Source: Verrucomicrobiota bacterium
GTDB lineage: Bacteria; Verrucomicrobiota; Verrucomicrobiia; Limisphaerales; UBA9464
NCBI GenBank assembly: GCA_017309115.1
Contig: JAFLEF010000010.1
Coordinates: forward strand, 62,001 to 126,000
DNA: 64,000 nucleotides
Reading direction: 5' to 3'
The notes beneath the pieces are model-generated. The model saw nothing but the letters and a program-made list of their open reading frames with translations. It searched no databases and was not told the DNA's origin. The translations under genes were made by a program, and so were the position numbers. Of the stretch, positions 57,254 through 64,000 are shown piece by piece (position 1 is the first letter of the stretch; every line of letters starts with the position of its first letter).

Positions 57254-58315
57254 ATGGATCTCGCCGAACTCCTCCAATACGCCGTCCAATATCAGGCGTC
57301 CGACCTCCATCTGACGGTCGGCCGTCCCCCAATGGTCCGCCTGGCCGGCAAACTGGTTGCAAGCGGGTACGAACAGGTGCTCGCCGCCGATGACACCAAG
57401 AACCTCATCTACAGTGTGCTCACGGACGATCAGAAGGCGAAGTTCGAAGAGGAGCACGAACTGGACTTCTCCTTGGGCATCCCGGGGATCTCCCGCTTCC
57501 GCGTCAACGTGTTCATGCAGCGTGGCAGTGTGGCCGGGGTGTTTCGCACCATCGGCGACGACATTCCCACCGTGCAGCAACTCGGTGTGAGCCAGGCCGT
57601 CCAACAACTCGCCCTGCTGCCGCGCGGATTAGTGCTCGTCACCGGCCCCACCGGGAGCGGCAAGTCCACCACGCTGGCCTCCTTGATCCATCTCATCAAT
57701 TCCGAGAAGGAAGCGCACATCGTCACCATCGAAGATCCCATCGAGTTCGTGCATCCCCACGGAAAGTGCACGATCAACCAACGCGAATTGGGCACGGACA
57801 CCTTCTCATTTCCCCGGGCTCTTAAATCCGTCCTGCGGGAAGATCCCAATGTGGTTCTGGTCGGCGAAATGCGCGACCTCGAGACCATTGCCGCCGCGCT
57901 GACCTTGGCGGAAACCGGACACTTGGTGCTGTCCACTCTGCACACCCAGGACGCCTCACAGACTGTGGACCGGATCATCGATGTCTTCCCGCCCTACCAG
58001 CAGGAACAAATCCGCGTCATGCTTGCCGCCACACTCAAGGGGGTCGTCTCGCAAATCCTGCTACCCCTGTCCGACGGCAGCGGACGCATTGCCGCCCGGG
58101 AAACCCTGATCGTCACCCCAGCCATCGCCGCCATCATCCGCGAAGGCAAGACTCACCAGATTTACTCTGCGATCCAGACCGGTGGCCGCGACGGAATGGT
58201 CACCATGGAACAGTCGCTCGCGGGTTTGGTCGCCGGTGGTTTGGTTTCAGCTGAAGACGCCCTGTCCAAGGCCAATTATCCTGAGGAATTCCGCAACCTC
58301 GCCCGACTCACCTGA
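57254..58315 (+). CDS. pilT: Twitching motility ATPase PilT, copy 2
   Basis: 353 residues, standard PilT length. SDLHLTVGRPPMVRLAGKL at the N-terminus, Walker A VTGPTGSGKST near 131, TIEDPIEFVHPHGKC, Walker B DPNVVLVGEMRDLET, LVLSTLHTQDASQT, and the C-terminal IAAIIREGKTHQIYSAIQTG, a good match to the PilT AIRNLIRE retraction motif followed by QM-type sequence. Together with the gene at 56143 it is probably the PilT/PilU retraction pair. Its stop overlaps the next start by one base (TGATG), so the cNMP-GAF protein is coupled to it. Confidence 0.94.
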   Translation: MDLAELLQYAVQYQASDLHLTVGRPPMVRLAGKLVASGYEQVLAADDTKNLIYSVLTDDQKAKFEEEHELDFSLGIPGISRFRVNVFMQRGSVAGVFRTIGDDIPTVQQLGVSQAVQQLALLPRGLVLVTGPTGSGKSTTLASLIHLINSEKEAHIVTIEDPIEFVHPHGKCTINQRELGTDTFSFPRALKSVLREDPNVVLVGEMRDLETIAAALTLAETGHLVLSTLHTQDASQTVDRIIDVFPPYQQEQIRVMLAATLKGVVSQILLPLSDGSGRIAARETLIVTPAIAAIIREGKTHQIYSAIQTGGRDGMVTMEQSLAGLVAGGLVSAEDALSKANYPEEFRNLARLT

Positions 58316-59268
58316 TGGACGCTTCCACGCTTCAACGCCTCGAAGTTTTTCGCGAGCTGCCGGCCCCGATTCGGACCGAACTGGCCCAAGTGCTCGACGA
58401 GCGCACCTACGCTGACGGCGAGACCATTTTCGCTGAAGGCACCCCGGGAGACACCCTGTTCTGCGTCGTGGATGGGGCAGTGCGCATCGAGAAACGCGTG
58501 GCCGCGGACGAAGCCGCCACCAAGACGTTGTCCATTCTGACTCCTGGCGAACTGTTCGGCGAAATGTCCGTCTTCGACAGCAAACCGCGCTCGGCCACAG
58601 CCCGCGCCGACGGCCCCACAATCCTGTGGGCGCTACCCAAGCCGGCTTTCGAAACACTGTTGGCCCACAATCCCACCTCGGCGCTGCAACTGCTGTTCAG
58701 CCTGATGCGGGCCATGAACGAGCGGATTCGCCGGCTTAACTCCAGCGTGGTCGTGTACGACGAAATCGGCCGCTCCATTGGATCCGCTGATCATCTCCAG
58801 ACCCTGCTCGACCGGGCCCTGCACCAACTGGGAGAAGCCATCGGCGCCGATCGCGGACTGGCGTTCATTCAGGCGGAGTTTCACCGTGAACTCGAAGTCC
58901 GTGCCCGCTGGGGCTCCGTACCACCGGCCACGCCAGTGGAACTTCCCGGAACCGAATACCTGGTGGGCCAGGTCGCCAACGGGACATCACCCTGGCTGGT
59001 GCTGGACCGGGCCCAGGACCTCCGCTGCCAAGCCCGTCCCCCGAGGTCGTGGGAAGGCACCTCCCTGATCCTTGCTCCCATCCTGATCTCAGGGTCGCTC
59101 CTCGGCGTGATGGCGTTCAGTCATACCTTGCCCCGGCGCTTCGATCGAAATCATCTCAATTTGGTGGAAGGAATCGGCCGACAAATCGCCCAAGCCTTGC
59201 TCAACCTGCGGCATCGGGAGGAACAGCATTCCCGCGCCCGCATGGGACGTCAGTTTGTGAAGTTCTGA
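58315..59268 (+). CDS. Cyclic-nucleotide-binding domain plus GAF domain protein
   Basis: 317 residues. A cNMP-binding domain occupies about 8-125: FRELPAPIRTELAQVLDERTY, GETIFAEGTPGDTLFCVVDGAVRI and the phosphate-binding-cassette-like GELFGEMSVFDSKPRSATARA, with Glu and Arg both present. A GAF domain spans about 150-300 (LQTLLDRALHQLGEAIGADRGLAFI; LILAPILISGSLLGVMAFS). No DNA-binding helix-turn-helix follows, so it is not a CRP-type transcription factor. It probably senses cAMP or cGMP and regulates the co-translated pilus ATPases by protein contact; this is inference from the 1-nt overlap with pilT. Confidence 0.88.
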   Translation: MDASTLQRLEVFRELPAPIRTELAQVLDERTYADGETIFAEGTPGDTLFCVVDGAVRIEKRVAADEAATKTLSILTPGELFGEMSVFDSKPRSATARADGPTILWALPKPAFETLLAHNPTSALQLLFSLMRAMNERIRRLNSSVVVYDEIGRSIGSADHLQTLLDRALHQLGEAIGADRGLAFIQAEFHRELEVRARWGSVPPATPVELPGTEYLVGQVANGTSPWLVLDRAQDLRCQARPPRSWEGTSLILAPILISGSLLGVMAFSHTLPRRFDRNHLNLVEGIGRQIAQALLNLRHREEQHSRARMGRQFVKF

Positions 59269-59332
59269 TACCCGCTCGTTCCAGCGGTCTCCCCTTCGCA
59301 TGGCGGCGGATTCTCGCTATCGTTCCCAAATC

Positions 59333-60895
59333 ATGCGCCGCGCTCCGTTTCCCTCTCCTCGCCGTTTGCCCATCGGCGTCCTGTTCGCGTGGCTCGGACT
59401 AGCGTTTTTGCCGGGCCAAGCCGCCGACCGACCGCAGTTCGGTCAGGCTTGGAACCGGAATCCAGCGTCCTCCGAGATCGGGCTCCCGGACTCCTTCGAT
59501 CCTAAGTCTGGCAAGAACGTCCGCTGGTCGGTTCCGTTGGGGACGGAGACTCATTCGACTCCGGTGATCAGCCAGGGTCGGGTCTACATCGGAACTAACA
59601 ACGGCCAACCCCGAGACGAACGTCGGACCGGCGACCGAGGCGTCCTGCTGTGCCTCGATGAACGGGACGGACATCTGCTCTGGCAACTGGTCGTTCCCAA
59701 GCGGGAACAGGATCCCTACTTCGACTGGCCCAAGTCCGGTATTTCGTCACCCGCGAGCGTCGAAGGCGACCGGGTTTACCTGGTGGACAATCGCGGGGTG
59801 GTTCTCTGCCTCGACGCCCAGGGTCTGGCCAACGGAAATCAAGGCCCCTTCCAGGACGAAGCCAGCTACTTCACTCCCCGCGGCACCAACGGCCTGCCGG
59901 TCCAGACTCCCCTGCCCCTCGGACCGCTGGATGCCGATATCCTCTGGCAGTTCGACCTAACGCGGGAAGCGGGCATCTGGTCCCACGACGCCGCTCACAG
60001 TTCGATTCTGATTCATGGCGATCATCTGTATCTCAACACCGGCACCGGAGTCGACAACACGCACAAAAAGATCCGGACTCCGGAAGCTCCGAGCCTGGTG
60101 GTCCTCGACAAATCCACTGGCCGCTGGCTTGCCCAGGATGGACTCGGTATCGCCCCGCAGATTTTTCATTGCACGTGGTCCTCGCCATCGCTCGCCTCGA
60201 TGGGCGGACGTGACCGGATATTCTTCGCCGGTGGCGATGGGGTCATTTATTCCTTCGAACCACTTCCCAGGAAGTTCCAACCCGGCGCAAAACCCGTTGT
60301 GCTGAAGTTAATCTCCCGTTTCGACTTCGATCCCCAGGCGCCCAAGGAGGACGTGCACCGCTACAACAGCAACAAGAGTGTCAGTCCGAGCAACATTTAC
60401 GGATTCCCCGTGATCGAGGATGGCCGGCTGTTTGTGGCCGGGGGCGGCGACTGGTTCTGGGGCAAGAACGAAGCCTGGCTCAAGTGCGTCAATCCCGACG
60501 GCGAAGGCGATCTCACCGCAACTCACCTGCTTTGGGAATATCCGCTCGGGCGACACACGATGTCGTCACCCTCCATTCAGGACGGCCTGGTGGTGGTGGC
60601 GGATTCCATGCGCAAAGTGCACTGCGTCGACGCGGCCACTGGTCAGCCCGTTTGGACCGAGGAATTAGACGGCGAGTTGTGGGCGTCAGCACTGCTGGCC
60701 GACGGAAAAATTTACATCGGAACCCGGCGCGGCGATTTCCGGATCTTTGCCTTGAATCGAACCAAGCGGGAACTGAGCCGAATTCAGCTGGACTCCGGCC
60801 TGAGCGCCACTCCGGTCGCTGCGAACGGATCGGTTTACGTGGCGACGCAAACCCGACTCCACGCGCTCACCCAACCCGTGCCCACCGCCCAACCG
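59333..60895 (+). CDS. Exported PQQ-like beta-propeller protein (coding through stop at 60896-60898)
   Basis: 521 residues from ATG 59333 (frame open upstream to 59300), stop TGA at 60896-60898. Signal peptide RRLPIGVLFAWLGLAFLPGQA. Repeated PQQ-like blades are visible: VISQGRVYIGTNNG, GVLLCLDERDGHLLWQL, ASVEGDRVYLVDNRGVVLCLD, DGLVVVADSMRKVHCVDAATGQPVWTEEL and ADGKIYIGTRRGDFRIF. No conserved calcium/PQQ catalytic set of true quinoprotein dehydrogenases is apparent, so a BamB-like scaffold or binding role is more likely. It is coupled to the sulfatase gene by a GTGA overlap, which suggests a joint function in the periplasm. Confidence 0.87.
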
Positions 60896-62328
60896 TGACC
60901 CGATCCCTCCGCTTCCGGCTGGCGGCCGTTTTGACCGGGGTGTTCCTGCTGCCCCTGATTGCATCGGCCGGCCCTCGGCCCAATCTCATTCTGATTCTCG
61001 CCGACGACCTCGGCTATGGGGAACTCGGCTGTTATGGGCAGAAGACGATTCGGACACCGAACCTGGATCGCATGGCTCGGGAAGGCCTGCGGTTCACCCA
61101 ATTCTACGCCGGGTCCACGGTGTGTGCCCCCTCCCGCAGCGTCCTGATGACGGGCCTGCACACCGGACATACGCGAGTTCGCGGCAATGCCGGCGCCGCC
61201 CGTCCCGAAGCACAGGCCCTCCGACCGGAAGACAATACCCTCGCCCGAATGCTCCAGCGGTCCGACTACTTCACTTCGTTGGTCGGCAAGTGGGGGTTGG
61301 GCAATGTGGGCGCGGCCGAAACCGGTCTGCCTCGACGCCAGGGTTTCGACGCCTTCTACGGATTTCTGAGTCAACACCACGCTCACAACCACTACCCCGA
61401 CTACCTGTGGCGGAATGAGGCCCAGGAATCCCTGCCCAACGAAATCGTTCCGGTTGGTCCGGATGGCGCAGGCTACGCCACTCGGTCAGTGGTCTTTGCA
61501 GATGACCTTTTCGCGGACGAAGTGCTCACCCAAGTCACGGCAAGGCGCGACCAACCGTTCTTTCTGCTGTGGTCGATGGTGGTTCCCCACGCCAACAACG
61601 AACGCCGCGCCCGACGACACGACGGCGCGGAGGTTCCCGACTACGGACCCTATGCCGATCAGCCCTGGTCGGATCCCAACCGGGGTCATGCCGCCATGAT
61701 CACGCGTCTGGACGGCTACGTGGGCCGGCTGCTGGACGAACTGCGCCGGCGGAAGCTCGAGCGAAAGACCCTGGTTCTCTTCACCTCCGACAACGGACCC
61801 CATCGCGAGAGCAACCACGATCCCGACTTGCTCTTCCAACCCTCCGGCGCGGTTCGCGGCTACAAACGCGATCTTACCGACGGAGGCATTCGAGTTCCCC
61901 TCCTCGCGTGGTGGCCGGGAACGATTGCGGCCGGACGCACCACCGATCACATCGGCTATTTCGGCGATTTCTTCGCCACCTTTGCCGAACTGGCCGGAGC
62001 CCCAGTTCCCCCCGGACTCGACTCCCTCAGTCTGGTGCCAACCCTACGAGGCAAATCCTCCCGGCAGCCGAACCACGACTATTTGTACTGGGAATTCCAC
62101 GAATCCGGCTTCAGCCAGGCCGTGCTGATGAACGGTCGTTGGAAGGCGATTCGACTGCGACGTCCGGACGCCCCCATCCAACTCTATGACCTTCAATCCG
62201 ACCCGCGCGAACTCACGGAAGTCAGCGCGCAATTCCCCGCCCTGGTCGCCGCGGCTCGCCAACTACTGGAAACGGCCCGACGGGATTCACCCGATTGGCC
62301 CATTACGCCTGCGCGTTCCCAACCCTAG
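60895..62328 (+). CDS. Secreted arylsulfatase-family sulfatase
   Basis: 477 residues starting at GTG 60895, inside the stop of the propeller gene (GTGA). Signal peptide LAAVLTGVFLLPLIASA. Type I sulfatase: NLILILADDLGYGELGCYG metal block, the formylglycine motif C77-A-P-S-R (VCAPSRSVLMTG), GKWGLG with the conserved lysine, and TSDNGPH. Cys77 must be converted by a formylglycine-generating or anaerobic maturase enzyme encoded elsewhere. The substrate is probably a sulfated polysaccharide or aryl sulfate. Upstream in-frame sequence back to 60484 is only the shadow of the preceding gene. Confidence 0.93.
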   Translation: MTRSLRFRLAAVLTGVFLLPLIASAGPRPNLILILADDLGYGELGCYGQKTIRTPNLDRMAREGLRFTQFYAGSTVCAPSRSVLMTGLHTGHTRVRGNAGAARPEAQALRPEDNTLARMLQRSDYFTSLVGKWGLGNVGAAETGLPRRQGFDAFYGFLSQHHAHNHYPDYLWRNEAQESLPNEIVPVGPDGAGYATRSVVFADDLFADEVLTQVTARRDQPFFLLWSMVVPHANNERRARRHDGAEVPDYGPYADQPWSDPNRGHAAMITRLDGYVGRLLDELRRRKLERKTLVLFTSDNGPHRESNHDPDLLFQPSGAVRGYKRDLTDGGIRVPLLAWWPGTIAAGRTTDHIGYFGDFFATFAELAGAPVPPGLDSLSLVPTLRGKSSRQPNHDYLYWEFHESGFSQAVLMNGRWKAIRLRRPDAPIQLYDLQSDPRELTEVSAQFPALVAAARQLLETARRDSPDWPITPARSQP

Positions 62329-62333
62329 CCGGC

Positions 62334-62621
62334 TCAGGGACTGGGTTTGGTTGAATCCAAACCCGGCTCGGGCGAACGGAAAAACTCCTCAATCGCCTGT
62401 AACGCCTCAAACTCGTCCGCACCCGAAGCCTCAATTTCCAGGGACGTTCCCAGGCCGGCACTCAAGAGAACGAGGCTTAAGATACTGCGTGGGTCGGCCA
62501 TCTTGCTGCCCAACTGAACGGCCAGCCGGCTGGTAAAGCGTTGCGAGACCTGGACCAACTCTGCGGCCGTCCGCAAATGCAATCCGGTGGACCAAGGGAC
62601 TGTCACATTGACCTTTTTCAT
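62334..62621 (-). CDS. HPr-like phosphocarrier protein
   Basis: 95 residues from ATG 62621. HPr fold motifs: KKVNVTVPWSTGLHLRTAAELVQ, with the phosphorylatable histidine in GLHLRTA, and ADPRSILSLVLLSAGLGTSLEIEA, which keeps a serine where regulatory Ser46 sits (RSIL). The consensus around the histidine is GLHARPA, so Leu and Thr are substitutions. No enzyme I, HPr kinase or PTS permease gene is nearby; a regulatory NPr/Crh-like role is possible. It is divergent from the metallophosphoesterase gene and ends 5 bases after the convergent sulfatase stop. Confidence 0.88.
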   Translation of the reverse strand: MKKVNVTVPWSTGLHLRTAAELVQVSQRFTSRLAVQLGSKMADPRSILSLVLLSAGLGTSLEIEASGADEFEALQAIEEFFRSPEPGLDSTKPSP

Positions 62622-62762
62622 GGCACTCAACTTGACCAGTTCGACCCGGTGCCAAGCGTGACGTTCAGAATCCCCCGAAGCGATCTCGAAAAAAACTTTT
62701 CGATCCCCGGGTCCCTTCCAAACCGGTGGCCAGTGACGGGGAACATCTCTAGTGTCACGACA

Positions 62763-64000
62763 ATGTCACGAACGCGCCACGCCCTCCTGGGACTTTTCGT
62801 TCTGTGGACTGCATTCCGCGCCCTTGCCGATGACATCGCCCTCGTGGGGGTGGGAGAGACGTGGCGCTATTGGTACGCGATTGCCGAACCCCCGGCCCAT
62901 TGGTCGGCTCCCCAATACTCCGACGCGGAATGGTTCCAAGGCGACTCCGGTTTTGGCCGCAGTACTTGGGGCGAGAACAACCTCCTCACCGGCCTGGAAC
63001 GCGGTTCCGGCAGTGTTTACTTCCGCAAGGAGTTCACCGTTGCTGATCCCACGGCGGTCGGCTCCCTGACCCTGCGCGTCGACTGGCAGGGAGGATTCGT
63101 GGCCTATCTCAATGGTCGGGAAGTGGTCCGGCGCAACGTGGCTGGACCTCCGGGTTCGCGGGTCCCGTTCGATACCGAGGCCGGCCCCCGCTATGCCGGC
63201 GTGGCCGAGGACATCCTGCTCACCGGACCCGAGGCGACCCTCCTGAAGGGACGAAATGTGCTGGCGATTCAGGTTCACCCGATTCAGGGAAGTCCGGTCG
63301 AGGTGGTGCTGGTGCCCGAGCTGCTCGCCAACTTCACCCGGGGTCCGTATCTGCAATCGGTTCTTTCCGATCAAGCCCGGGTCCTCTGGCGAACGCCACT
63401 GCCGCAAACCGGAGTCGTCGAATGGGGAACCCAGCCCGACCTCTCCGATGCACGAAGAATGCCGGCATCCGGGGTGCTCAGCGCACAGGAGGTTCGCCTG
63501 AGCGGTCTAGCGCCGGGCACCCGCCATTACTACCGCGTCCAGGCTGGGAACCAGGTGTCGCCGGTATTTTCCTTTCGAACCCTGCCTGCTCAGGGCGATC
63601 TGGATTTTGTGGTGTTGGGCGATTCGGGTGCCGGGACCTCGGCCCAATTCGACGTCGCCCGCGGCCTGACCCGTCGGGCTCCCGACCTGGCCATCCACCT
63701 TGGCGATATCGTCTATCCCCACTTCACCTTCGGGCAGACCGATACCCGCTGCCTGAGCGTCTACCGCCAACTGTTTCGGACGACCCCGTTTTATTTCACC
63801 TGGGGCAATCACGACCTCTACGCCGGGGTCGAACCCTTCAACGCCGCCTTTCGCCAACCCACCAACAACACCCCGCTGACCGATCATCTCGCTGAAGGAA
63901 CGCGACCGGAGTTTTACTATTCGTTCGACGCCGGTGACGCGCACTTCGCGGTCCTGTTTTGGCCTTACTCGAGCCAGTACTACATGCGCGAAGGCTGTCC
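62763..64000 (+). CDS. Secreted metallophosphoesterase, purple-acid-phosphatase-like, C-terminus cut by window edge
   Basis: 412 codons visible, open at the right edge. Signal peptide HALLGLFVLWTAFRALA. Residues about 25-200 form a jelly-roll-like domain (VYFRKEFTVADPTAVGSLTLRVDWQGG, VAYLNGREVVRRNV) seen in many exported enzymes of this phylum. Residues about 200-280 are a fibronectin-like purple-acid-phosphatase N-domain (RGPYLQSVLSDQARVLWRTP). The metallophosphatase domain then shows VVLGDSG, HLGDIVYP and TWGNHD, i.e. the first three metal-binding blocks; later histidines are outside the window. Probably a phosphomonoesterase for external phosphate esters. Confidence 0.88.
   Translation, partial: MSRTRHALLGLFVLWTAFRALADDIALVGVGETWRYWYAIAEPPAHWSAPQYSDAEWFQGDSGFGRSTWGENNLLTGLERGSGSVYFRKEFTVADPTAVGSLTLRVDWQGGFVAYLNGREVVRRNVAGPPGSRVPFDTEAGPRYAGVAEDILLTGPEATLLKGRNVLAIQVHPIQGSPVEVVLVPELLANFTRGPYLQSVLSDQARVLWRTPLPQTGVVEWGTQPDLSDARRMPASGVLSAQEVRLSGLAPGTRHYYRVQAGNQVSPVFSFRTLPAQGDLDFVVLGDSGAGTSAQFDVARGLTRRAPDLAIHLGDIVYPHFTFGQTDTRCLSVYRQLFRTTPFYFTWGNHDLYAGVEPFNAAFRQPTNNTPLTDHLAEGTRPEFYYSFDAGDAHFAVLFWPYSSQYYMREGC

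Noticed and set aside
60484..60894. 137-codon upstream extension of the sulfatase frame
   Set aside because: It overlaps the well-supported propeller gene out of frame; GTG 60895 directly precedes a proper signal peptide.

Overview
The window is GC-rich bacterial chromosome that reads as Verrucomicrobiota, probably a Limisphaerales/Pedosphaera-like lineage. This assignment is inferred from gene families, not from a marker gene: very long secreted FG-GAP/ASPIC-UnbV (CRTAC1-type) proteins, a prepilin-type protein with a terminal H-x9-DG-like tail, DUF1080, DUF6807 (PmoA-like), a Tat-exported Gfo/Idh/MocA oxidoreductase, an arylsulfatase, DUF5009-type acyltransferases, and Ser/Thr kinases fused to TPR or WD40 repeats. 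No rRNA, tRNA, CRISPR array, transposase, integrase or phage gene was found.

Layout. 1-7407 (minus): two translationally coupled ~1230-residue CRTAC proteins, the second running off the left edge. 7408-7972: non-coding, with a candidate structured RNA and terminator. 7973-10478 (plus): livM-livG-livF. 10714-11172: Hsp20 with a strong terminator, then two tandem copies of a palindromic repeat. 11559-12968 (minus) and 13061-15958 (plus): a divergent phosphodiesterase and TPR kinase. 15959-18784 (minus): an Lrp/AsnC regulator and a TPR-CRTAC protein. 18951-21577 (plus): a prepilin stub, a DUF6807 lipoprotein and a Gfo/Idh/MocA protein, followed by a 184-bp inverted-repeat element. 21934-25577 (plus): nitroreductase, quinone-oxidoreductase-like protein, TetR, HisN-like phosphatase, ABM-domain protein. 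25653-29178 (plus): two coupled acyltransferase paralogues and an orphan ABC ATPase. 29444-35142 (plus): RpoD-family sigma factor, a degenerate ECF-sigma-like protein coupled to a WD40 kinase. 35241-37759 (plus): prepilin-like protein, TIM-barrel epimerase, DUF1080 protein. 37869-41341 (plus): housekeeping run nusB-PHP phosphatase-ftsY-ribD. 41486-44056 (minus): HtrA protease and class I aldolase. 44541-54923: LamG/PA14 secreted protein and a convergent pair of giant CRTAC proteins. 55152-55892 (minus): AlkD-like protein ending inside the second inverted-repeat element. 56143-59268 (plus): two PilT/PilU-type ATPases and a cNMP-GAF protein. 59333-62328 (plus): coupled PQQ-propeller protein and sulfatase. 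62334-62621 (minus): HPr. 62763-64000 (plus): metallophosphoesterase, cut by the right edge.

How the genes fit together. Much of the window looks built for the cell envelope and for polymer or saccharide use. Secreted beta-propeller proteins, a LamG/PA14 protein, a sulfatase and a PQQ-like propeller face outward. The epimerase/DUF1080 pair and the Gfo/Idh/MocA/DUF6807 pair resemble parts of 3-keto-glycoside catabolism. Signalling is by two membrane Ser/Thr kinases, one coupled to a decayed sigma-like protein. The most striking features are the four double-module CRTAC paralogues in two pairs, two different families of small palindromic repeats that sit at gene 3' ends, a prepilin leader that stops immediately after its cleavage/methylation motif, and the degenerate sigma-kinase pair.
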